Shown in pieces: positions 51,916-62,900 of a stretch of 64,000 bases of DNA. The notes beneath the pieces were generated by a model. The model did no database searches, was not told where the DNA came from, and worked only from the letters and a program-made list of their open reading frames with translations. Each line of letters starts with the position of its first letter. Position 1 is the stretch's first letter. Position numbers and translations under genes: made by a program. The stretch is from assembly GCF_003286595.3 (NCBI RefSeq), contig NZ_CP132985.1, positions 1,798,001-1,862,000 on the forward strand, read 5' to 3'. Source of the stretch: Aerococcus mictus. Lineage in GTDB: Bacteria; Bacillota; Bacilli; Lactobacillales; Aerococcaceae.

Positions 51916-52030
51916 GGGATCACTCCTCTTTCATTTTTCGTACCTCTATTGTACCAAATTCTCCTGGGCTTTGCTCCCCTTTCTCCTAAAACAAGCGCTC
52001 CCATCGCCTTGTCTGAGGGAATACAATAGT

Positions 52031-52212
52031 GTTAGGAGCATTCGTTCTGCTTTTAAATTTGGTCATTGAAGAGCCATGGCACCGGCTCGAGCTCAAGGTC
52101 TCTCGCCTAGCGAGCTTCAAAGTGCTAGTAAGGCTAAGGCCAACTAGCACTAATTCACATCGCTTGCTTCTTCATGGCTAATGACCAAATTCAAAGCGCC
52201 ACTCCTGCTCAA
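52031..52212 (+). repeat. Family 2 structured repeat, copy 3
   Basis: GAGCA/TGCTC, GCTTTTAAATTTGG/CCAAATTCAAAGC, GGTCATT/AATGACC, GAAG bulge, AGCCATG/CATGGCT, GAG/CTC, AGCGA/TCGCT, apical AGTGCTAGT/ACTAGCACT with GGC/GCC. The apical stem differs from the ACGG type of copies 1 and 2 yet stays fully paired. Confidence 0.78.
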
Positions 52213-52251
52213 AATTATTTTTAAAACAATTTATTTCAATAACAAGTCTAT

Positions 52252-52295
52252 AAAAAAATACCCCTTAGTCTCCCATCAGGAGACCAAGAGGTAAA
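52252..52295 (-). terminator. Terminator of the MFS transporter gene
   Basis: Minus strand ACCTCTT-G-GTCTCC / GGGAGAC-T-AAGGGGT followed by AT7. Confidence 0.87.
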
Positions 52296-52309
52296 CGAAT
52301 GCGCTTATC

Positions 52310-53551
52310 CTACATATATTTTTCTGCTTGTTTGTGGGCAGCGATCCAGAAGACAGCGATTAAGGCTGATAAGACTGCTAGGAAGACCCAGGCAGTTTGG
52401 TAGGTTCCGGAAACATCCGCTAAGGTGGCTGCCAATAGTGAACCGGAAGTCATCCCTAACATCAAGGCACTTTGGACGATACCATAGGCCTTAGGATAGT
52501 CATCCGCATTAAAGATCGATGAGGTCATCAATGGCGGTAAGACGGTACCAATGGCATTCCCTAAGCCAAAGAAAATGGCCATTAGGAAGACAAAGGTATA
52601 GTTGCCACTGAAGAGCATCAAGAAGTAAGCCAAGGCGCAGAGTAAGGAAGCGTAGAGTGTTGCAATCCGAACGCCAAACTTATCATTAACCACACCGAGA
52701 ACTAACTTACCGAGAATACCGACCCCAGAGTAGATGGACACCATTTGGGCCATCTTACTAGCGCCGTGAAGTTGTTGGACATAAGGAGGGAATTGACCCA
52801 AGCCCCCGTTATTCGAAATACCGATAAAGACGGTACCGATTAATAACATGATAAAGAAAGGTTTCTTGAAGGCATCTTTGGTAGGTAATTTCACCCCTGT
52901 ATGGTCCTCTTCTTGATGGTCAACCGTGTCATCCACTTCAGCTGCTCCCAAGGCATGGAGACCCTTCGCTTCAGGGTGTTCCACGAAGAGCATCATCACT
53001 ATCGGAATCCCGACCACTAACATGATGATGGCATAGACTAAGTAAGCCATCCGCCAGCCCATGTCACCAATTAACCAGGTCAACAATTGACTGAAGATAA
53101 TGCCGCCCAAACCGAGTCCGGCAAAGGAAAGACTCAAGGCCGTTCCCCGACTTTTCACGAACCAATTATTGACCAGCATGGACACGGGAATAATAGTAGT
53201 CGCGGTATAACCAAACCCTACCCCAATAGAGAGCAAATAAAACACATAAATATTCGGGGCAAAGGCATATAAACCGTAAGAAATAGCATAGGCAAGCACA
53301 CCAATCAGGTAGAAGCGCTTGAAGTTCCCCTTCTTAGCAAATTGTTGGGAGACAAAGGGTGATACAAAGATCCCCATCCCCAGAACAATGGAGTTCACAA
53401 TAGCAAAGGCTGAGTTGGCAATGCCAAATTCTTCAACGACATAAGGTTGGAAGAGGTTAGCTACGGCCACCGAAGCCGGTCCCATGACCGCAAGCATGAT
53501 AATGGCGCCGAGCACGACCCACCAACCATAGAATAACTTATTTTCTTTCAT
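52310..53551 (-). CDS. MFS transporter, oxalate:formate antiporter (OFA)-like
   Basis: 413 residues from ATG 53551 (MKENKLFYGWWVVLGAIIML), GAGG upstream; twelve membrane segments split by a charged loop (EVDDTVDHQEEDHTG) after the sixth. KLFYGWWVV at the N-terminus and QPYVVEEFG are typical of the OxlT/OFA group, which exchange monocarboxylates or dicarboxylates. Substrate unknown. Confidence 0.87.
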   Translation of the reverse strand: MKENKLFYGWWVVLGAIIMLAVMGPASVAVANLFQPYVVEEFGIANSAFAIVNSIVLGMGIFVSPFVSQQFAKKGNFKRFYLIGVLAYAISYGLYAFAPNIYVFYLLSIGVGFGYTATTIIPVSMLVNNWFVKSRGTALSLSFAGLGLGGIIFSQLLTWLIGDMGWRMAYLVYAIIMLVVGIPIVMMLFVEHPEAKGLHALGAAEVDDTVDHQEEDHTGVKLPTKDAFKKPFFIMLLIGTVFIGISNNGGLGQFPPYVQQLHGASKMAQMVSIYSGVGILGKLVLGVVNDKFGVRIATLYASLLCALAYFLMLFSGNYTFVFLMAIFFGLGNAIGTVLPPLMTSSIFNADDYPKAYGIVQSALMLGMTSGSLLAATLADVSGTYQTAWVFLAVLSALIAVFWIAAHKQAEKYM

Positions 53552-53585
53552 TGAATTCCTCATTTCTATAAAACTTTACCTATTT

Positions 53586-53594
53586 ACTATACCA
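53586..53594 (-). promoter_or_regulatory. Extended -10 promoter of the MFS gene
   Basis: TG-G-TATAGT on the minus strand about 35 nt before the start codon; no clear -35. Confidence 0.5.
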
Positions 53595-53634
53595 GTAATT
53601 TGAAATTTTGTTGGGAATTTTGATTATTAATCCC

Positions 53635-53671
53635 CAATAAAAAAGAGGCCGCGACTTTTGTCTTGGCCTCT
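53635..53671 (-). terminator. Terminator behind the giant surface protein and its repeats
   Basis: Minus strand AGAGGCC/GGCCTCT with a 14-nt loop and T6 tail. Confidence 0.85.
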
Positions 53672-53720
53672 TAGTTGCCTTAGGGATCGATGCTTAATGA
53701 GTTAAGCTTGACCGCTTTTT

Positions 53721-53912
53721 AGTTGAGTTCGAACGCCAGCCTTGAAGTTGCTTCAGAAATTCAAGGCTCTGACGGCGTCCTCACATCCTTTTTTTAGTTG
53801 AGTTCGGAAGGGTGAGGGGATGTCCTTTCAGAAAAGTTGAACGATCAAGCAAGCTGATCTTATCAGCTTTTCTTCCAAGGAATCTCCCTCGCTGTTCCTT
53901 CCTCACATCCTT
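53721..53912 (-). repeat. Family 1 hairpin repeats (type B ends) behind the giant surface protein
   Basis: Unit at 53912-53797: AAGGATGTGAGG edge, GAGGGA/CCCCTC lower stem, TCCTT-GGA-AGAAAAG / CTTTTCT-GA-AAGGA, edge CGAACTCAACT; this is the undisturbed form of the interrupted 35.46 kb unit. Unit at 53790-53721: GACGCC/GGCGTTC and CCTTGAA/TTCAAGG are kept, but the 5' strand of the upper helices is deleted. Starts 6 nt after the stop codon. Confidence 0.8.
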
Positions 53913-53917
53913 TTTTA

Positions 53918-56900
53918 TTATAGAGATTCATCCTTCTTGCTGATTGTTACCAATCCTGTTCCAGTGAGCAATAAGGCAGCTGCTAAGAGCACTGGAAGGG
54001 TAGAGTCAGCTTCTGAACCTGTTTTTGGCAGGCTGGCTGCATGACTCTTGATTTTAGCCACTTCTTGCTTAGTTGCTTGACTAGGCACTGCCGTTAAGTC
54101 TTGACCATTTACTGGCGCATTACCGCTAGCCTTGAGGGCCTTAGGATGGTTGAGCTTATAGGCCTTCACTGGAGTCCCTTGTTTCTTGTGAACTTTAGTT
54201 GTCACAAGCTGGTCAGTGTGTTCAGTAGGAATCTCTTCTTGGTTTTTGGGCTCCTTGGGTTCATCTGTGTCAGTTGAACGAGGAGTTTCTGGTGTTTTTG
54301 GACTTGGTTTATCTTGAGGACTTTCCGGAGTTTTTTCTTTGTCCTGAGACTTCGGTTCGTCCCCTTGGTCAGTGGTTTTGTCTGGATGACCTGGTTGGTC
54401 TGATTTCCCTGGATTTTCCGGATTAACTGGTTTGTCTGGGTTTCCTGGTTTTTTCGGATTTCCAGGTTGGTCAGGCTGAGCCGGTTTATCTGGAGTTCCT
54501 GGCTTATCTGGGTTTACGGGTTTGCCAGGCTTAGCTTGGTCAGGTTTGCTTGGGTTTGGACAGGTCCCACAGACATTGCCCGCAACTTCAATGCTGTAGT
54601 CAGTATAGACCACAATGAAGTCCCCATTATCAGTAACTTTCACATTCTTAATACCGCGACCATCTTTCCCGTCTTTGCCATCTTTACCATCGCGACCGTC
54701 GCGGCCGTCCTTACCGCGGACAAGACCTGCATCAATGGTCCGACCGTCGTCAAGACTGATGATCAAATGCCCGGCATCATCGACCTTGGCATCTTTAATG
54801 CCGCCCTTATTTGGACGAGGGATTACTTGGGTGGTTTGGTTGCTGTTGATAATCACAAGATCGCCGTTATTGTTAACAGTGATCTTCTCAACGCCCTGAG
54901 CATCCTTACCATCTCTACCATCACGACCGTCACGGCCATCCTTGCCATCTTTACCGTCTTTGCCGTCACGAACGAAGACTTGGCGGATCACTTCTCCAGT
55001 TTTCGGATTCTTATAGATAATCTTGGTGCCTGGTTGTTGAGGATTGTCGCTTGGCTCGGTCTCAATGATCGGGGTTTGGCCATCTTCACCATTATAGATA
55101 AATTCTCGGCTTAAGAGCTTACCGTTGCGATCAGTTAAGCGAATTTCAACTCCGATTTGTTTGCCGTTCTTATCGAAGACCGGCTTAATATCTGGAGTTA
55201 AGCCATCTTGACCGTCCTTGCCATCTTTTCCGTCTTTACCATCTTTGACAAAGACTTTGCTGATGGTTTGTCCTGTCTTTGGATGGGTGAAGCTGATGTA
55301 ATGGCCTTTTTCACCCTTATCATTGGTGGCTGGGGTGGTTTCAACCTTAGGCGACTCGCCATCCTTACCGTCAGAGATGAAGGTCTCACTAATCACTGCC
55401 CCAGTGTCTGGATTCTTGACAATAATGTAGGCACCTGTTTGCCCTGCTCGGTCTTGGCCTGGCTTGGTCTCAACAATTGGAGCCTTGCCATCCTTGCCGT
55501 CTTTACCATCTTTTCCGTCTCTGACAAAGCTTTCAGAGATAACGGCTCCAGTGTCTGGATGTTTAACCAGGATCTTCGTCCCGCTATGTCCTTCTTTATC
55601 TTTTCCTGGTAGGGTTTCAACGATTGGGGCTTTGCCATCCTTACCGTTAGTGATGGTGACTGATTTTTGTTTGCCATTGGTTTTGGTGATGGTCACGACA
55701 TGGTTGCCATTAGCGTCTGTAGTCACATCAACGTCTGGAGATTTGCCGTCCTTCAACTCAGTGACTTCCGGCTTGTCATCAGAAACCGAACGATCTGTTC
55801 CACGGACTTGTGGCGTTACTGTGATGATAACTCCATCGTTAGTTGCATTCCGGCGTGCTGTGATCTTAGGCGCTAAACCATCTAGACCATCCTTGACAAT
55901 GGCTCTGGCAACGGGTTCCTTGGTGGTGTCCACCTTACCCGTTTCGGGGTTGACTGGGTAGAAGTTAATCAGATTACCATAGGAGGTTCTTTCCACCACT
56001 GGCAGATAGGTCTTGCCGTCCTTGCCATCTTTACCGTTTTTACCGTTGCTTCCGGCGATACCTTGGGCACCACGTTCACCTTGGTCGCCCTTGTCGCCTT
56101 TTTCCCCTTTATCACCTTTTGCTATGGTGAGAACTGTGCCATCAGATAAAGTCACGAGCGTGTTGCCTTGATCATCTTTAGCGGTGTGGGTAACGGTAAT
56201 GGATTTGCCGTCTTTACCATCTTTTCCGTTGCTTCCGGCGTCACCTTTGTCGCCCTTATCACCTTTCTCACCTTTTTGGCCATTCTTCACTTCGAATGAA
56301 GTCGTGCTACCATCTGGGTTCTTAATGGTGATGGTGTGGCCTTCTGGGGTTTCAGTCGTTGAAACTTCTGGGGACTTGCCGTCTTTTCCGTTGCTTCCTG
56401 CAGCACCTTGTGCGCCACGTTCACCTTGGAGGCCTCTTTCACCGCGGTCTCCCTTATCACCTTTTTCACCTTTTTGGCCGTTCTTCACTTCGAATGAAGT
56501 GGTGCTGCCATCTGGGTTCTTAATGGTGATGGTGTGACCATCTGGAGTTTCGGTGGTTGAGACTTCTGGCGACTTGCCGTCTTTTCCTTTTTCGCCTTGT
56601 GGGCCTTGAGCGCCAGTTTCACCCTTTTCACCACGTTCACCTTGTGGGCCTTGAGCGCCTGTGTCGCCCTTGTCACCCTTGGCGCCTTTTTCTCCTGGAA
56701 GACCTTGGTCGCCCTTGTCGCCTTTTGCGATATTGAGAACTGTGCCGTCAGATAAAGTAACAACTGTATTGCCATCTTTATCTTTTTCTGTCTTGGTAAC
56801 AGTTAATGGAGCGGCGTCTTTCCCTTTTTCTCCATCTTTACCGTTCTTGAGAGTTGTGGTAGTTGTTGAGCCATCTGGATTGGTAATAGTGATGGTGTGG

Positions 56901-59900
56901 GATCCGTCGCCGTTATCTTTGGTTGAGATAAGTGGTGATTTTCCGTCTTTACCATCTTTTCCATTGGTTCCTGCAGTACCTTGGGCACCACGTTCACCTT
57001 GTAGACCTCTTTCACCTTGGTCTCCCTTATCACCTTTTTCACCCTTGGCACCTGGTGTACCATTCTTCACAGTGAATGAAGTGGTGGTACCGTTTGGATT
57101 CTTGATGGTGATGGTATGGCTGCCGTCAGCGTTTTCGGTAGTGGAAATTTCTGGGGATTTGCCTTCTGCTCCTTTTTCGCCTTGTGGGCCTCGAGCTCCA
57201 GTTTCACCCTTTTCGCCTTTTTCGCCACGTTCACCTTTATCCCCTTTGGCCCCTTTTTCACCTGGAAGACCTTGGTCGCCCTTATCGCCTTTTGCAATAT
57301 TTAGGACTGTACCATCAGATAAGGTAACGACTGTATTGCCGTCTTTATCTTTTTCTGCCTTGGTGACAGTCAATGGCGCTGCGTCCTTGCCATCTTTACC
57401 ATTAACTCCAGCGGCACCTTGGTCACCTTTATCACCTTTGGCACCATCTGGAATAAAGATGTTGTTGGTGGTTTCTAAGGTGTCTGGATTCTTAATACGT
57501 AACCAGGTCCCTGGAACTTTCTTAGTATTGTCTGAGAAGCCACGTTGTGCGAAAACAACAGGTGATTTCCCGTCTTTTCCTGGGGCTCCCGCTTGACCTT
57601 TTTCACCGTTCTTCACGACGAATGAAGTCGTTGTTCCATTTGGATTCTTGATAGTGATGGTATGGCTGCCGTCAGCATTTTCGGTAGTGGAAATTTCTGG
57701 AGATTTGCCTTCTGCTCCTTTTTCGCCTTGTGGGCCTCGAGCTCCAGTTTCACCCTTTTCGCCACGTTCACCTTGTGGGCCTTGAGCACCTGTGTCACCT
57801 TTGTCACCCTTTGGACCTTGAGGGCCTACTTCTCCACGGTCGCCCTTTTCACCTTTATCACCTTTTTCACCCTTGGCACCTGGTGTACCGTTCTTCACAG
57901 TAAATGAAGTCGTTGTCCCGTTTGGATTCTTAATGGTGATGGTGTGAGTGCCGTCAGCATTTTCGGTGCTGGAGATTTCTGGTGACTTGCCGTCTACACC
58001 ATCTTTACCGTTAGTTCCGGCAGCACCTTGGTCTCCTTTGGCACCGTCTGGAATAAAGATGTTGTTGGTGGTTTCTAAGGTGTCTGGATTCTTAATACGT
58101 AACCAAGTTCCTGGAACTTTCTTGGTATTGTCTGAGAAGCCTCGTTGTGCAAAAACAACAGGTGATTTCCCATCTTTTCCTGGGGCTCCCGCTTGACCTT
58201 TTTCACCGTTCTTCACGACGAATGAAGTGGTAGTGCCGTTTGGATTCTTGATAGTGATGGTATGACTACCATCAGCGTTTTCACTAGTGGAAATTTCTGG
58301 GGATTTACCTTCTGCTCCCTTTTCGCCTTGTGGGCCACGAGCTCCGGTTTCACCCTTTTCACCACGCTCACCTTGTGGGCCTTGTGCACCTGTGTCTCCT
58401 TTGTCACCCTTTGGACCTTGAGGGCCTACTTCTCCACGGTCACCTTTATCACCCTTTTGGCCGTCCTTGACTTCAAATGAAGTCATGCTGCCATCTGGAT
58501 TCTTGATGGTGACAGTATGAGAACCGTTGTCGTTATCTTTCGTTGAGATAACTGGAGATTTACCGTCTACACCATCTTTACCGTTGGTTCCAGCTGCGCC
58601 TTGTGCGCCGCGTTCACCTTGGTCTCCCTTTTCACCTTTAGCACCATCTGGAATAAAGATGTTGTTGGTGGTTTCTAAGGTGTCTGGATTCTTAATACGT
58701 AACCAGGTTCCTGGAACTTTCTTAGTATTGTCTGAGAAGCCACGTTGTGCGAAAACAACAGGTAATTTGCCGTCTTTTCCTGGGGCTCCGGCTTGACCTT
58801 TTTCACCGTTCTTCACGACGAAGGAAGTGGTGGTGCCGCTTGGATTCTTGATGGTGATGGTATGACTGCCGTCAGCATTTTCACTAGTGGAAATTTCTGG
58901 GGACTTGCCTTCTGCTCCTTTTTCGCCTTGTGGGCCGCGAGCTCCGGTTTCACCCTTTTCGCCACGTTGACCTTGCAGACCTTGGGCACCTGTGTCTCCT
59001 TTGTCACCCTTTGGACCTTGAGGACCTACTTCTCCACGGTCCCCCTTTTCACCTTTATCACCTTTTTCGCCATCTTTGATTTCACCTGTGGCAACGGCTT
59101 CTTTACTGGTGTCTGCTTTACCGGTTGCTGGGTTCACTGGATAGAACTTGATAGTAGTTACGCCATCTTTATCTTTTGTAAGAACTGGGGCGAAGGATTT
59201 TCCATCGTCACCTTTTAGCCCATCGTGGACATCCACGGTGTGTGGTTTACCGTCAACGATATTGCCTTTTTCATCACGAATTTGAGGTGTGATAGTTAAA
59301 GTTAGGCCATTGTTGGCTGCATTTCGCTCAGCACTTACTTTTGGTGCGAGACCGTCTTTACCGGCAAGTCCTTGGGCACCCGCTTCACCTTTGGCACCAT
59401 CTTTGATGTCGACACTTTGTGGAGTGCCGTCAACGATCTTGCCTTTGGCGTCACGGCTTTGAGGCGTGATGGTGAGAGTTACGCCATCATTGGCTTGATT
59501 GCGAACGGCGGTTACTTTTGGCGCAAGGCCGTCTTGACCATTTACGCCAGCTGTCCCTTGAGGACCACGTTCACCTTGGTCACCCTTGTCTCCCTTTTGG
59601 CCGTTCTTGACTTCGAATGAAGTCGTGCTGCCATCTGGGTTTTTGATGGTAACGGTATGACCATCTTTTGTTTCAGCGGTTGAAACTTCTGGCGATTTAC
59701 CGTCTACACCATCTTTACCTTTTTCACCTTTGGCGCCATCTTTGATTTCGCCGCTAGCAACCGCTTCTTTCGTTGTGTCTGGCTTGCCGTTTTCTGGGTT
59801 CACTGGATAGAACTTGATGGTGGTTACGCCATTTTTATCTTTTGTGATCACTGGGGCAAATGATTTACCATTATCACCTGCAAGGCCGCGTTCCCCTTGA

Positions 59901-62900
59901 TCACCCTTGTCACCTTTTGGCCCTTGAGCACCGGCTTCACCTTTTTCACCACGCTCACCTTGTAGACCTCTTTCACCTTTCTCACCGTTTTTCACGACAA
60001 ATGAAGTGGTGGTGCCATTTGGATTCTTAATAGTGATTGTATGAGTGCCATCAGGGTTTTCGCTAGTGGAGATTTCTGGTGATTTACCGTCTACACCATC
60101 TTTTCCGTTAGCACCTGCAGCACCTTGGTCTCCTTTTTCACCTTTGGCTCCGTCTGGAATAAAGATGTTGTTAGTGGTTTCTAAGGTGTCTGGATTCTTA
60201 ATACGTAACCAGGTTCCTGGAACTTTCTTGGCATTGTCAGAGAATCCACGTTGTGCTGAAACAATTGGTGATTTGCCGTCTTTACCATTTAATCCTGGCG
60301 CTCCTGCCTCACCTTTTTCACCGTTCTTCACGACGAATGAAGTGGTGGCACCATTTGGATTCTTGATAGTGATGGTGTGAGTGCCATCAGTGTTTTCGGT
60401 GCTGGAGATTTCTGGCGATTTGCCTTCTAGACCTGGTGCACCTTGTGGACCACGTTCACCTTGGTCACCCTTGTCGCCTTTTTGTCCTTGTGGGCCTTGA
60501 GCTCCAGTATCCCCTTTCGGACCTTGAGCACCAGTTTCACCCTTGTCACCTTTAGCGCCATCTTTGATTTCACCAGTAGCGACAGCTTCTTTAGTCGTGT
60601 CAACTTTTCCAGTTTCTGGGTTGACTGGGTAGAATTTGATGGTAGTTACGCCATCTTTATCTTTTGTAAGAACTGGGGCAAAGGTCTTACCGTTTAGGCC
60701 AGGTGCGCCTTGAAGACCGCGTTCACCTTGGTCACCCTTGTCACCTTTTGGACCTTGGGCTCCTGTGGCACCTGGATCTCCTTTTAGGCCATCATTGATT
60801 TCCACGGTTTGTGGCTTACCGTCAACAATATTACCTTTTTCATCACGGATTTGTGGCGTGATGGTTAAAGTAAGGCCATTGTTGGCATCGTTGCGTTTAG
60901 CAGTTACTTTTGGCGCTAGACCATCTTTACCGGCAAGTCCTTGGGCTCCGGCTTCACCCTTCGCTCCATCTTTGATGTCGACACTTTGTGGAGTGCCATC
61001 AACGATCTTGCCTTTGGCGTCACGACTTTGTGGCGTGATAGTAAGGGTCACGCCATCATTGGCTTGATTGCGAACAGCGGTTACTTTTGGTGCGAGGCCG
61101 TCTTGACCGTTAGCGCCCGCTGCGCCTTGAAGACCACGTTCCCCTTGGTCACCTTTTTGGCCGTTCTTGACTTCGAATGAAGTCGTGCTGCCGTCTGGGT
61201 TCTTGATGGTGATAGTATGGCCATCTTTCGTTTCAGCGGTTGAAACTTCTGGAGACTTGCCGTTTTCACCTTTTGGCCCTTGAGCACCTGGCTCACCTTT
61301 TTCGCCATCTTTAATTTCACCGCTAGCAACAGCTTCTTTATTGGTGTCTGGCTTACCGGTTTCTGGGTTCACTGGGTAGAACTTGATGGTGGTTACGCCA
61401 TCTTTATCTTTTGTGAGAACTGGGGCAAAGGTCTTACCGTTTAGGCCAGGCGCGCCTTGAAGACCGCGTTCACCTTGTAAACCTCTTTCGCCTTTATCTC
61501 CTTTAAGACCATCGGCAATTTCTACGGTTTGTGGCTTACCATCGACAATATTACCTTTTTCATCACGGATCTGTGGTGTGATGGTTAAAGTAACGCCATT
61601 GTTGGCAGCGTTTCGCTTAGCAGTTACTGTTGGTGCAAGACCGTCTTTACCGTTTAACCCTGGTGCACCTTGAGCGCCATCTTCACCCTTTTCACCACGT
61701 TCACCTTGTGGACCTTGGGCACCTTTTTCACCATTCTTCACGACAAAGGAAGTGGTGGTGCCATTTGGATTCTTAATAGTGATTGTGTGACTGCCATCAG
61801 TATTTTCAGCGCTGGAGATTTCTGGAGACTTGCCATCGACACCATTTTTACCGTGGCTTCCTGCAGCGCCTTGAGCGCCGGTGTCACCTTTATCTCCCTT
61901 AGTGCCTTTTTCTCCTGGATTACCTTTTTCCCCCTTATCGCCTTTTGCGATATTGAGAACTGTCCCGTCTGATAAGGTTACGACTGTATTACCATCTTTA
62001 TCTTTTTCTGTTTTGGTAACAGTTAGTGGAGCGGCATCCTTGCCCTTAGTTCCTGCAGGGCCTTGGTCACCCTTATCCCCTTTTGGACCTTGATCACCCT
62101 TGTCACCCTTGGCGCCATCTTGAATTTCCACTGTTTGTGGAGTTCCAGTGACGATATTACCTTTTTCGTCTCGGGACCGTGGAGTGATGGTTAGGGTTAC
62201 CCCATGATTATCTTGGTTACGTTTAGCAGTGACTGTTGGGGCCAGACCATCTTTACCATCGACACCATTCTTGATCACGGTGCTATTGGTTGAGCCATCT
62301 GGATTGGTGATAGTCAGTGTGTAGCTGCCGTCACCATTATTCTTGGTTGAAATGGATGGGGACTGGCCATCTTTGCCATCTTTACCTTTTTCACCTTGTG
62401 GGCCGCGTTCGCCGGTGTCACCTTTTGGACCCTGTGGACCTTGTTCTCCTTGTGGACCGCGTTCGCCATCTTTGATTTCAACGCTTTTTTCTTTACCGTC
62501 AACGATTTCGCCCTTTTCATTACGGATTTGCGGAGTGATAGTTAAAATAACTCCATTATTGGCCGTATTGCGTTTGGCAGTAACTTTTGGTGTCAGGCCA
62601 TCTTTCCCGCTTCGGATTGTGGCGGAGTGAGTAGTTCCATCAACATCTTTAACTTTTACTGTATAAGTATCATCTTTATTATCGACCCAGTCAATTTCAG
62701 GAGACTTGCCATCTTTACCATCGGCAATGACTGCTTGGTGGCTGGTTCCATCAGGGTTAGTAATTTTGATGGTGTAAGAATTCACCGAGCTAGGATCATC
62801 TGGTTTCTTCTCGTTTTTAACGATTTCTACCCGAGGCGTTCCGCCATCCTTACCGGGTTGGCCTTGTGGACCTTGAAGACCTTGGGCGCCCTTCTCACCT

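Noticed and set aside
56661..57596. Long plus-strand open frames across the collagen-like gene (Pro/Ser-rich translations)
   Set aside because: They are the complement of GGN/GAY/AAR-rich Gly-X-Y codons, which read as Ser/Pro/Leu without stops; no ribosome-binding sites and no independent protein signature.
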